NCBI GenBank assembly: GCA_037137375.1
Contig: JBAXKJ010000018.1
Span: 1 to 64,000 of the forward strand
Reading direction: 5' to 3'
Origin: CAINVV01 sp037137375
GTDB lineage: Bacteria; Bacteroidota; Bacteroidia; Bacteroidales; Prolixibacteraceae
DNA: 64,000 nucleotides
The notes under the pieces are model-generated. The model ran no database searches and had not been told where the DNA came from. It saw nothing but the letters and a program-made list of their open reading frames with translations. A program made the translations under genes and the position numbers. Positions 33,738-42,239 of the stretch are shown here, piece after piece (positions within the stretch are counted from its first letter, which is position 1; every line of letters begins with the position of its first letter).

Positions 33738-35054
33738 TCAAGCCGGAAAATCCCGATGAAACTGTTCCAATCTGGATTCCAGTTCTGCGAATTGGTTACG
33801 ACGCACATTGGAGACGCAGGCTCTCAATCCCTGTTTTGAGCTCCCGGTATTACCCAAAGAGATGGCGCTGATGCCATAAAAAAGAAGCCGATAGAGCAAT
33901 TCTGTTTCTGACATTCCCGGATAGGAAATGGTGAAATAGAAGCCGTCACCGATAGGTTGGTCAATATCTGTCTCATAAACGATCTGAAAACCATGTGAGA
34001 CAAATAGATTTTTCATGATGTGCGCCTTCTCTCCATATTCTTTCACATCCCTGATGAAATCGTATTCTCCGTCGCTGGCATGCTTAAACATGGCTGCCAA
34101 AGCGAACTGAGCGGAGTGTGAAGTGCCTGAGGTCATGGCATATAATACACGGTGAACGATCGCGTTTCCGAATCCATGCACTCGAAGCCTGTCACTTAGA
34201 TTTTGCGAATGTCTGTGGTAAAGTTGATCTGAAATGACCAGGATGCCAATTCGCTGACCAGCATACGAAAATACCTTGGAACTGGAGATCATCATCACCC
34301 AATTATTGGTATACCGTGCAACTGTTGGCTGAAAGGGTGGAACACCCGGTCTGGAAAGGTCTTGCCGGAAGTCCATGGCAAAATAGGCCAGATCTTCTAT
34401 CACGACTACATCATATTTGGTCGCAAGCTCACCAATGATTTTCAGCTCCTCTTCCGTCAAACAGATCCATGCCGGATTGTTTGGATTAGAGTAAATAATA
34501 TTGCAGATATTTCCTTTGGAGAGATAGGATTCCAGCTTTTCTTTCAATTTTTCTCCTCTGAAGTCGAAGACATCGAAGGAAATATATTTTTGGTTCATCA
34601 CCAGCATCTGCTGTTTCTGAACCGGGAATCCCGGATCGATAAATAGGGCAGTGTCCCGCTCTTTTTCACGGGCAGCGGTCACCAGAAAAGCAGCATAACT
34701 ACCCTCCATTGAGCCAACAGTAGGAATACATCCCTGCGGACTCACCTCCACGTCCATGAACATCTTCACGAATCGGGAAGCCTCCGATTTTAATACAGGA
34801 ATCCCATCAATCTGAGGGTAGAGCGAGGCGACATTGTTACGCAAAGCGGCAATTTCGGCTTCAACGCCGACCTGACTTGGTGGAAGTCCGGGTATTCCCA
34901 TCTCCATCCGGATATATTTGATGCCGGTGGCTGCTTCGATGCTGCTGACTAGTTGAACGATCTCCCTAATCGAGGCATGACCAATCTCTTCGACTTCGAG
35001 CGCGGCAATCTTCTCTTCGACGACCAATGGAGGTATGGGAGTGTTGCTCATCAT
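33738..35054 (-). CDS. Class I/II pyridoxal-phosphate aminotransferase
   Basis: About 438 residues. The PLP lysine lies in MMISSSKVFSYAGQRIG, and NPNNPAWICLTEEEL and VVIEDLAYFAMD are the cofactor and substrate-binding blocks of fold-type I aspartate aminotransferase-like enzymes. The ATG used overlaps the stop of the flavodoxin gene, so the two are translationally coupled. In this block, next to prephenate dehydratase and a 2-oxoacid oxidoreductase, it most likely aminates phenylpyruvate or a related aryl-pyruvate. The specificity is inferred. Confidence 0.87.
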   Translation of the reverse strand: MMSNTPIPPLVVEEKIAALEVEEIGHASIREIVQLVSSIEAATGIKYIRMEMGIPGLPPSQVGVEAEIAALRNNVASLYPQIDGIPVLKSEASRFVKMFMDVEVSPQGCIPTVGSMEGSYAAFLVTAAREKERDTALFIDPGFPVQKQQMLVMNQKYISFDVFDFRGEKLKEKLESYLSKGNICNIIYSNPNNPAWICLTEEELKIIGELATKYDVVVIEDLAYFAMDFRQDLSRPGVPPFQPTVARYTNNWVMMISSSKVFSYAGQRIGILVISDQLYHRHSQNLSDRLRVHGFGNAIVHRVLYAMTSGTSHSAQFALAAMFKHASDGEYDFIRDVKEYGEKAHIMKNLFVSHGFQIVYETDIDQPIGDGFYFTISYPGMSETELLYRLLFYGISAISLGNTGSSKQGLRACVSNVRRNQFAELESRLEQFHRDFPA

Positions 35055-35572
35055 CAAAATTCCTTCAGCAAGGCGTTAATCCAATTGGTTACGCGCTCAT
35101 CTGTAAGTTCAGGCTCGAAATCCTCATCAACGGGCAAACCGATGAATTTTCCCTCAGAAATGGCATCCGAATCCTGAAAAGTATAGCCATCAGTACTCAC
35201 CGCTCCAAAGATTTTTCCACCCTTATTCTTTATCGTTTTACCCAGGAGTCCCATTGAATCTACGAAATGATAGGCGTAAGTGATGTGATCACCCAATCCA
35301 AAGATCGCAACCTTTTTCCCTGCGAAATTGTAATCGGTTACTATCGGGAAGAATTTAGACCAGTCAGTATTGTCAAATTTCTGGGTCCAGGTGTCTTTTC
35401 CAATGGTGGAAATACCGAAAATGATCCTGGAATACTTGTCCAGATCAGCCGCAGAGGCATCTGTAATGTGAATCAGATCAACTTTGTCTGTTCCGATTTT
35501 AGAGGCCACAAGTTTGGCTACCCGATGAACAGAACCGTTTAATGGTCCGAAAAAAATGGCAATTTTTTCCAT
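35054..35572 (-). CDS. Flavodoxin-like protein with an atypical FMN phosphate loop
   Basis: 172 residues when started at the ATG at 35572 (MEKIAIFFGPLNGSVHRVA); a longer frame runs into the prephenate dehydratase gene. The fold pattern is flavodoxin, with YSRIIFGISTIGKDTWTQKFD and KKVAIFGLGDHITYAYHFVDSMG matching the FMN-ring loops. The usual T-x-T-G-x-T phosphate loop is replaced by GPLNGSV. It sits between the aminotransferase and prephenate dehydratase and could carry electrons to or from the 2-oxoacid oxidoreductase. Confidence 0.85.
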   Translation of the reverse strand: MEKIAIFFGPLNGSVHRVAKLVASKIGTDKVDLIHITDASAADLDKYSRIIFGISTIGKDTWTQKFDNTDWSKFFPIVTDYNFAGKKVAIFGLGDHITYAYHFVDSMGLLGKTIKNKGGKIFGAVSTDGYTFQDSDAISEGKFIGLPVDEDFEPELTDERVTNWINALLKEF

Positions 35573-35585
35573 AAATTGGATATTT

Positions 35586-36413
35586 TTAAGAGTTAATTTC
35601 AGCTTTTTTATATTCACCAAGGATCGCAAGGCTTGAGACATTTTTCAATACCTGATGGATAGCCCTTTCGTAATCACCCTCTGAGTCCCATTCCACATCA
35701 ACATGCATCGTATATTCGTTCGGTTTACCCAGGACCGGGACAGATTGGATCTTATTCAGGTTGATCTTGTTTTCTGCGAAGATATTCAGCACGCGTGCCA
35801 GTGCCCCGTAATAATGTCCTACCTCGAAACACAAAGAGGCTTTGTTGTTACCCTCGTCTAAGGTCGCATGTTTGGAAAGTATCCAAAAGCGGGTGTAGTT
35901 TTTCTTGTTTGTTTCTATCCCTTTTTCGAGAATCTCGAGTCCGTAAAGGCTGGCTGAACGCAAGTTACTGATGGCGGCGGCATGAAGGATTTTTTCATCC
36001 TGAATGAGTTTCGCCACTTTTGCGTTATCACCCAATTCCTTTCTTTCGGCATGTGGAAAGTGCCTTTCAAGATAATCGGAGCACTGTAAAAAAGAGACCG
36101 GATGAGAATAGATCTCCTTGATTTCTTTCTTTTTTACACCCGGAAAAACCATCAGGTTCATCTGTATATGGATGTATATTTCAGCAATAATTTTCAGGTG
36201 GAAATCACGGATTAAAGCGTAATTCTGGAGCAAGCTTCCTGCAATGGAGTTCTCAATTGCCATGACGGCACAATTCACTTCATCCCTGTCGAGCATTTCA
36301 CAAACCTTTCGAAAGGTACTACATTCAACGATTTCTGCTCCCGTGCCAAAATATTTCAGCGCAGCGTCTTCGTGAAAACTACCTTTGATACCTTGTATTG
36401 CGACTTTCTTCAT
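35586..36413 (-). CDS. pheA: Prephenate dehydratase
   Basis: A 275-residue monofunctional enzyme converting prephenate to phenylpyruvate, the last step before transamination to phenylalanine. The catalytic domain begins VAIQGIKGSFHEDAALKYFG and contains the TRF motif in KNYTRFWILSK. A C-terminal ACT domain (about 195-270, FEVGHYYGALARVLNIFAENKINL) would give feedback control by phenylalanine. No chorismate mutase domain is present. It heads a run of genes including flavodoxin and aminotransferase. Confidence 0.94.
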   Translation of the reverse strand: MKKVAIQGIKGSFHEDAALKYFGTGAEIVECSTFRKVCEMLDRDEVNCAVMAIENSIAGSLLQNYALIRDFHLKIIAEIYIHIQMNLMVFPGVKKKEIKEIYSHPVSFLQCSDYLERHFPHAERKELGDNAKVAKLIQDEKILHAAAISNLRSASLYGLEILEKGIETNKKNYTRFWILSKHATLDEGNNKASLCFEVGHYYGALARVLNIFAENKINLNKIQSVPVLGKPNEYTMHVDVEWDSEGDYERAIHQVLKNVSSLAILGEYKKAEINS

Positions 36414-36476
36414 ACAAACTTTTAGTTAAATTTTAGTCTTCAGGAAACGCTATATCCCATGATGTAAACTGGAACG

Positions 36477-36483
36477 CAAGGTA
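36477..36483 (-). promoter_or_regulatory. Possible -7 box for prephenate dehydratase
   Basis: TACCTTG on the minus strand differs by one missing T from TAnnTTTG and lies about 65 bases before the start codon. No matching -33 box was found. This is a weak call. Confidence 0.3.
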
Positions 36484-36600
36484 AAAAAAAATCCTGAAAT
36501 CGCCATGATTTGTCAATCGCCTACAAAAGTGACATTAACCTCATGGCTATTCCATTTGGCCGCTAAAAATAAAATATAAACAAAGGAAATGAAGACCTAT

Positions 36601-37026
36601 TTATATCTTGTATAGATCGCTGGCCTTCACCAGCTCCATCTGGTGTTCCGTCAGCACTGCAATGCACTTATCTATCAGGTCGGGTTTTATCACCACATTG
36701 GCCGCTTCCCCTACCGAAAATGCATACAGATATTCGATGGATACCTCATTATCCGACAAGATTTGCAGCGCCCTGGCAAGGGCTCCCGGCTGGTTCGGAC
36801 AATTCAGACAAACCACATCGGTCAGACTGACGGAGAAACTGTTTTCCCTCAGTACCCTGAAGGCTTTCTCATGGTCTGAAACGATCAGCCGTAAGATTCC
36901 AAACTCGGAAGTATCCGCTACCGAGAATGCCGACATATTGATGCCTGCCTGACCCAGGATCGTCGAGACTTCATGCAGGCGACCCGACTTGTTTTCCAAA
37001 AAAACGGAGAGTTGCTTGATTAACAT
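36601..37026 (-). CDS. Tandem ACT-domain protein
   Basis: A 141-residue protein made of two ACT domains (about 1-68 and 69-141: LIKQLSVFLENKSGRLHEVSTIL, then VVCLNCPNQPGALARALQIL). ACT domains bind amino acids. It lies two bases downstream of the phenylacetate-CoA ligase gene, an arrangement I recall from other anaerobic Bacteria and Archaea, where the ACT protein probably senses an aromatic amino acid. It has no catalytic domain. Confidence 0.87.
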   Translation of the reverse strand: MLIKQLSVFLENKSGRLHEVSTILGQAGINMSAFSVADTSEFGILRLIVSDHEKAFRVLRENSFSVSLTDVVCLNCPNQPGALARALQILSDNEVSIEYLYAFSVGEAANVVIKPDLIDKCIAVLTEHQMELVKASDLYKI

Positions 37027-37028
37027 GG

Positions 37029-38333
37029 CTATTCAGTTAGTTTGCGTTTGTCGATTACCCGCTGGGCTTTTCCTGCCGTGCGCTCGATGGTCTTCGGTTC
37101 AACAAGTTTGACATTGACCGAAATACCGAGCACACTCTCCAGGTGGCGGGTTATTTTTATCCTGAGCTCCTGTAGTTTTCTGACCTCATCGGAAAAGAAC
37201 TGCTCCTGCACCTCTACCATCAGGGTTACCGTATCCAGCGTACCTTCCCGTTCGATGATCAGTAAATAGTGCGGTTCAACTTCACTCATTTGTAAGAGTA
37301 CCGTTTCGATCTGCGATGGGAATACATTGACGCCCCGGATGATCAGCATATCGTCGCTTCGGCCCTTACACTTGACCATCCTGACCAATGTCCTTCCACA
37401 GGCACATGGCTCATCAATAAGCCTGGTCAGGTCGCGGGTCCGGTATCGTATCAATGGTATGCCTTCCTTGGTAATGGTGGTAAAGACGAGTTCGCCCATC
37501 CCACCCATAGGCACAGGTTCTAATGTCTCCGGATCTATGATCTCAGGCAGAAAATGGTCTTCGTTGATGTGCATCCCGCACTGATGTTCGCATTCGCAGG
37601 AAACCCCCGGACCCACGATTTCACTCAGCCCATAAATATCGATCGCCTTGATGCCGAGCTTAGTTTCAATCTCTTTACGCATGGCTTCTGTCCAGGGTTC
37701 TGCGCCAAAAATACCTACCCTCAACTTGAGTTTTTCAGGGCTTACACCCATCTCTTTCATGACTTCCGCCAGATTGAGCGCATAAGAGGGAGTACAGCAC
37801 AACACGGAACTGCCAAAATCCTCCATCAGCTGAATCTGTTTGGAGGAGTTCCCCCCTGAAATAGGAATCACAGAAGCACCAAGATTTTCCGTGCCATAAT
37901 GAAGGCCCAAGCCACCGGTGAATAGGCCGTAACCATAAGCAATCTGAACAATATCATGGTGATGAACTCCTGCCATGCACAAAGATCGGGACACTACTTC
38001 CGACCACATTTGGATATCTTTTCTGGTATATCCCACCACAGTAGGTTTGCCGGTTGTTCCGGAGGAGGCGTGCAGCCTCACAATTTCGCTCATCGGAACA
38101 GTAAAGAGCCCAAACGGATAGTTGTCACGCAGATCGGCCTTCGTGGTAAAAGGAAGTTTACTGAGGTCCTCAATGCCATGGATATCATGCGGCGTCAGGC
38201 CTCTTTCCTGCATTTTCTTACGATAGGAAGGTACAGCATGATAGATTCGCTGAACCGTATCCTTCAATCTTGCGGATTGGATGTTCCTCATCTCCTCCCG
38301 GGAAGCACACTCGATTTTTTCGTTCCAGATCAT
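37029..38333 (-). CDS. paaK: Phenylacetate-CoA ligase (AMP-forming)
   Basis: 434 residues when started at the ATG at 38333 (MIWNEKIECASREEM); a longer frame to 38426 adds an unrelated, AT-rich N-terminus. The ATP-binding motif is LHASSGTTGKPTVVGYT. YGLSEIVGPGVSCECEHQCGMHI and the RYRTRDLTRL block are PaaK-specific. The enzyme activates phenylacetate, or indoleacetate, to the CoA thioester. With the 2-oxoacid:ferredoxin oxidoreductase it could serve reductive synthesis of phenylpyruvate; in reverse, fermentative breakdown of phenylalanine. It shares a transcript with the ACT protein. Confidence 0.92.
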   Translation of the reverse strand: MIWNEKIECASREEMRNIQSARLKDTVQRIYHAVPSYRKKMQERGLTPHDIHGIEDLSKLPFTTKADLRDNYPFGLFTVPMSEIVRLHASSGTTGKPTVVGYTRKDIQMWSEVVSRSLCMAGVHHHDIVQIAYGYGLFTGGLGLHYGTENLGASVIPISGGNSSKQIQLMEDFGSSVLCCTPSYALNLAEVMKEMGVSPEKLKLRVGIFGAEPWTEAMRKEIETKLGIKAIDIYGLSEIVGPGVSCECEHQCGMHINEDHFLPEIIDPETLEPVPMGGMGELVFTTITKEGIPLIRYRTRDLTRLIDEPCACGRTLVRMVKCKGRSDDMLIIRGVNVFPSQIETVLLQMSEVEPHYLLIIEREGTLDTVTLMVEVQEQFFSDEVRKLQELRIKITRHLESVLGISVNVKLVEPKTIERTAGKAQRVIDKRKLTE

Positions 38334-38428
38334 TGGAATAGATTTTTCGTAAAAATACAAGAATGTATTATTGATGAGATTTCTTTTTGTAATATTGTTG
38401 ATAATCCACACTAAAAAACTTGTCAAAA

Positions 38429-38899
38429 ATGAAAATCAACAATTATCTGTTGCCGGCAAGACTCAGGCTTCCGGGCATTGTTTTAACATTACTTGGTATA
38501 GTAATGCTGCTGGCAAAATATAAATTCAATTACAAACCTGATTTTTTAAACATGAAGATGTTCGCCATCTACTCGTTTTACATTGAAACTAAAACATTTT
38601 CTATGGTAACGAATCAGATGCTTGAAGAGTTTGCCGGGATATTTTTGCTTTGCGGATTGTTCTTAATTGCCTTCTCAAGGGAGAAAGTTGAGACTGAACT
38701 GACGGACTTACTCAGATTGAAAGCGTTCATTCTAACCGCCTATTTCAATCTGGTTTTCATTATAGCTTCGGCCCTGTTTTTCTTTGGGTTTGGTTTTGTA
38801 GGTGCTCTCGTGGTCTTCGCAGTAGCCTGGCTCTTATTTTATCTTTTAACCTTCAGATATCTTCTTTACCGCTCAGAGAAAACGAAAATTCTTATTTAG
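38429..38899 (+). CDS. Four-helix membrane protein of unknown function
   Basis: 156 residues from the ATG at 38429 (MKINNYLLPARLRLPG); the frame also offers a TTG nine bases upstream. Four hydrophobic segments are evident, near LPGIVLTLLGIVMLLA, FAGIFLLCGLFLIAF, YFNLVFIIASALFFFGF and VVFAVAWLLFYLLTF. I recognise no family. It converges on the small gene at 38892 with an eight-base overlap of their 3' ends. Confidence 0.65.
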   Translation: MKINNYLLPARLRLPGIVLTLLGIVMLLAKYKFNYKPDFLNMKMFAIYSFYIETKTFSMVTNQMLEEFAGIFLLCGLFLIAFSREKVETELTDLLRLKAFILTAYFNLVFIIASALFFFGFGFVGALVVFAVAWLLFYLLTFRYLLYRSEKTKILI

Positions 38900-39218
38900 C
38901 CGTTAACCAATATTCCAGGATGCTTTCGGTTGTTTCCTGGTTCCAGTAGGGAGCCGTAACTGGCTGTCCCTTCTGATTCTTCATGCTCATCTCATAGACT
39001 GCAATAACCGGATTGAAAACCAGGTCAGTCACACCGATATTGTAAAGCTGAACAGCCGTTTCTTCCGTCTTGGCGACCTCATCAACAACCACTTCAAATT
39101 TGTTAAATAGAAGCAGATCTTTCAGGAAATCCAACCGGTTCTTCTCAATTCCTTTTTCTACAACCGTGCAGCGCTGGCCGTTGATCTCTTCGACGATATG
39201 TTTTGCTTTGAGTACCAT
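38892..39218 (-). CDS. Small conserved-looking protein downstream of nuoN
   Basis: A 108-residue soluble protein of unknown function (MVLKAKHIVEEINGQRCTVVEKGI). It has a mixed alpha/beta pattern and no membrane segment or metal motif. It follows nuoN by 41 bases on the same strand, so it is probably the last gene of the nuo transcript. A role with complex I is possible from position only. Confidence 0.6.
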   Translation of the reverse strand: MVLKAKHIVEEINGQRCTVVEKGIEKNRLDFLKDLLLFNKFEVVVDEVAKTEETAVQLYNIGVTDLVFNPVIAVYEMSMKNQKGQPVTAPYWNQETTESILEYWLTAK

Positions 39219-39259
39219 GTTCGTTTAAATCAATTTGTTTGTAATTCTTACCAGGAAAA

Positions 39260-40681
39260 TCAGATTCCGAAAGTCAGTCCGTTGATGAACTCATAAACCT
39301 GACTCCAGAAGCCCAGGACGAAGATGCCCAGCGCACAAAGTGCCAATCCGATTTTAGTATAACCATCACTGCTAAAGGTCGCAATCGGGTTTTCATTCTT
39401 ATTGATGAACATTGCCTTAACAACCAAAAGGTAATAATACAAGGATATCGTTGCGTTCAGAACGGCAATGAATACCAGCCAGTAATAACCGCCTGAGGCT
39501 GCCGACATGAAGAGATACATCTTTCCAAAGAATCCAGCAACCGGAGGAATACCAGCCAGTGAAAACATCGAAAGCATCATCAAAAGGCTCAGCTTCGGAT
39601 TGGTGAGGTATAAACCGTCGTAATCGTCCATGGATTCTTTGCCGGTCCTGGCAGAAATAGCGGCAACCACGCCGAAGGCACCGAGATTGGAGAAGATATA
39701 GACCAATACGAAATAGACGACAGAACTCATCCCCATCTGATTGGTTCCCAGGATACCAAGGAGGATAAATCCTGCCTGGGCAATTGATGAGAACGCAAGG
39801 AATCGTTTCATGTTCTTCTGGCGCATGGCAAACAAGTTACCGACTGTCATGGTAAGAACTGAGATGAGGTAAATCATGGATTTATAAACAGGAGCGAGCG
39901 CCTTGAATACCGTGAACATCACGATAATCAGGATAAATGCGGCTGCACCCTTGGAGATGACAGAGAGATACGAGGTTACGTTGATAGGAGCCCCTTCATA
40001 CACGTCGGCCGTCCATAAGTGGAAAGGAACGAGTGAAATTTTGAAGGCCATCCCGGTAAAGAAGAAAATAAAAGCCAGGACCTGCAATGGAACATTCGTG
40101 AAGGAAGTACTGATTGAATCGAAATAGATCGAGCCACAGGATCCATAAATCATGGAGATGCCGTAAAGCAAAATACCGGAAGATAGGGCAGAGGAAAGTA
40201 ATAATTTGATACCCGCCTCTGAAGATTTTGTGTTGAAATGAGTGAAAGCGGCCAGTGCGGCAATTGGAATGGTGGCAAGCTCAAGACCAAGGTACAGCAT
40301 CAGGAAATCGCCCGAAGAGATCATGAAATTCATCCCGATCAGCGTCGAAATCAACAGGAAAAAATATTCGCTGATTTTTGTCGCATTGGCCGGACTCTTT
40401 AACCAAGCGACGGATTGGAAAAGAATGATCAGCGCCCCGATGTTCAGGATGTTTTTCATTAGTTGTACCAGTCCGTTGGTATGGTACATGCCACCAAAAA
40501 GCGCCTTATCGGGCTGAGGGATAAAACCGATGAGCGTGACGACCATAAAAAGGCCAATCGCGATAGGAATTATCTTGCTCTTCTTTGCATGGTTCAAATT
40601 CAGATCGATGGTGAGCAGTAGCATGGCCATGAAGGTCAGCAGGAGCTCATTTCTCATTGTCAGAATATCGCTTAAACTCAT
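39260..40681 (-). CDS. nuoN: NADH:quinone oxidoreductase-type complex, subunit N
   Basis: A 473-residue antiporter-like membrane subunit with about 14 helices. The conserved Glu/Lys helices are visible in MLYLGLELATIPIAALAAF and MAFKISLVPFHLWTADVYEGAP. NuoN is one of three proton-pumping modules of complex I. It is the final nuo gene, 32 bases after nuoM. Confidence 0.94.
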   Translation of the reverse strand: MSLSDILTMRNELLLTFMAMLLLTIDLNLNHAKKSKIIPIAIGLFMVVTLIGFIPQPDKALFGGMYHTNGLVQLMKNILNIGALIILFQSVAWLKSPANATKISEYFFLLISTLIGMNFMISSGDFLMLYLGLELATIPIAALAAFTHFNTKSSEAGIKLLLSSALSSGILLYGISMIYGSCGSIYFDSISTSFTNVPLQVLAFIFFFTGMAFKISLVPFHLWTADVYEGAPINVTSYLSVISKGAAAFILIIVMFTVFKALAPVYKSMIYLISVLTMTVGNLFAMRQKNMKRFLAFSSIAQAGFILLGILGTNQMGMSSVVYFVLVYIFSNLGAFGVVAAISARTGKESMDDYDGLYLTNPKLSLLMMLSMFSLAGIPPVAGFFGKMYLFMSAASGGYYWLVFIAVLNATISLYYYLLVVKAMFINKNENPIATFSSDGYTKIGLALCALGIFVLGFWSQVYEFINGLTFGI

Positions 40682-40713
40682 ATCTTAAGTTTTTATTTTT
40701 CTAATTTTTATTC

Positions 40714-42225
40714 TTACAACCCTGGAATATGGCCACTCGCCAGTTTAGCAACCAAACCGGTCAAACTGAAATTAATCATATCCGATAACCAGAGCGGCGC
40801 CATACCGATAAAGGTAATTCCCAGGACGAGGGTGATGGTAGAAAGTCTTTCGTACCAGTTGGCATCTTCCAGGTGATTGAAATGCTTGTCTGTGATCGGG
40901 CCCATCAGCAAAGTGCCGACGACACGCAGGATATACACGGCAGTGATAACGATAGACGAGACCGCAACGATGGTAGCCACCCTGTGAAAAGTATCTATGT
41001 GCTCATAAGCTCCGAAGAAAATTGTCATCTCGGCAACGAATCCGCTGAAACCGGGTAAGCCTAAAGAAGCCAGGCCTGCGATAACATAAACCACGCCCAG
41101 GAATGGGATCACCTTCATCAAACCACCCATTTCATTGATCATACGGGTGTGTGTCCTGCCGTAGATCATACCAATCAAGGCAAAGAAGAGGGCTGTCATC
41201 AATCCGTGCGAGATCATTTGGATTACCGCACCTGTGAAGGCCGTGGTGTTCATCATCAGAACGGCGAAGAGTACCAGTCCGCAGTGACTCACTGAAGAAT
41301 AGGCGTTGATATATTTCAAATCTTTTTGGAAGATGGCACCGAAGGCACCATAGACCACACTGATAGTTGTCAGGATAATAAAAATCCAGGCTTGCTCGTG
41401 AGCGGCTTCCGGCATCAGGTACATAGCCACACGGAATGCACCATAACCTCCTAATTTCATCAGCACTCCTGCGTGAAGCATGGACACCGCGGTTGGCGCA
41501 GAGGCATGACCGTCGGGCGACCAGGTATGGAAGGGGAAAAGGGCTCCAAGGATACCAAAACCAATAAAGGTGAAGGGGAACAAGAAGCGTTGCATCTCAA
41601 TCGGAATCGAATGCTTGGCAATTTCCAGAACGTTAAAAGTAAGCGGACTGCCTACTGGTGCTGAGTTAAAATAGATCCCCAGGATACCAACCATCAGCAA
41701 GGCGGAACCGCCCATCAGCATCAGCGTAAGTTTCATGGCAGAATATTCTTTCGGTCCCGAGCCCCAGATGCCGATCAGCAGGTACATCGGAATCACTGCG
41801 ATCTCGTAAAAGAGGAACATGGTAAAGAGATCGAGCGAGATAAAGAACCCAAAAACCCCCGTAGCCAGGATAATCAGTGAGATGAAGAATTCCCGCGACA
41901 GAAATTCCATCTGCCAGGAGGCGAAAATCCCTGCGAAAACGACCACCCCGGTCAGGGCAATCATGGCCACGGAAATACCATCGACACCAATCGCATAATG
42001 GATATTCAAAGATGGAATCCACAGTGCATCATATTTAAAGAGCATGGCTTCCATGTTACCCGCACCCCGCTCAGCGAAATACATGTATACGAGCACAAAT
42101 GAAAGAATCAACTGAATGGTCATCCCGATGGCGCTCGCCAGTCGGGCTTGTTTCAGATCTTTTGTGAATAGAATACCTGTCACTGTGAGGACCGGTACTA
42201 CTATTAAAAGGGTTAAAATGTTCAT
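40714..42225 (-). CDS. nuoM: Complex I subunit M
   Basis: A 503-residue antiporter-like membrane subunit. FLFYEIAVIPMYLLIGIWG carries the conserved glutamate. GALFPFHTWSPDGHASAPTAVSMLHAG is the diagnostic proton-channel region with its key lysine and histidines. It lies between nuoL and nuoN in normal order. Confidence 0.96.
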   Translation of the reverse strand: MNILTLLIVVPVLTVTGILFTKDLKQARLASAIGMTIQLILSFVLVYMYFAERGAGNMEAMLFKYDALWIPSLNIHYAIGVDGISVAMIALTGVVVFAGIFASWQMEFLSREFFISLIILATGVFGFFISLDLFTMFLFYEIAVIPMYLLIGIWGSGPKEYSAMKLTLMLMGGSALLMVGILGIYFNSAPVGSPLTFNVLEIAKHSIPIEMQRFLFPFTFIGFGILGALFPFHTWSPDGHASAPTAVSMLHAGVLMKLGGYGAFRVAMYLMPEAAHEQAWIFIILTTISVVYGAFGAIFQKDLKYINAYSSVSHCGLVLFAVLMMNTTAFTGAVIQMISHGLMTALFFALIGMIYGRTHTRMINEMGGLMKVIPFLGVVYVIAGLASLGLPGFSGFVAEMTIFFGAYEHIDTFHRVATIVAVSSIVITAVYILRVVGTLLMGPITDKHFNHLEDANWYERLSTITLVLGITFIGMAPLWLSDMINFSLTGLVAKLASGHIPGL

Positions 42226-42239
42226 CTTATATCAGTTTC

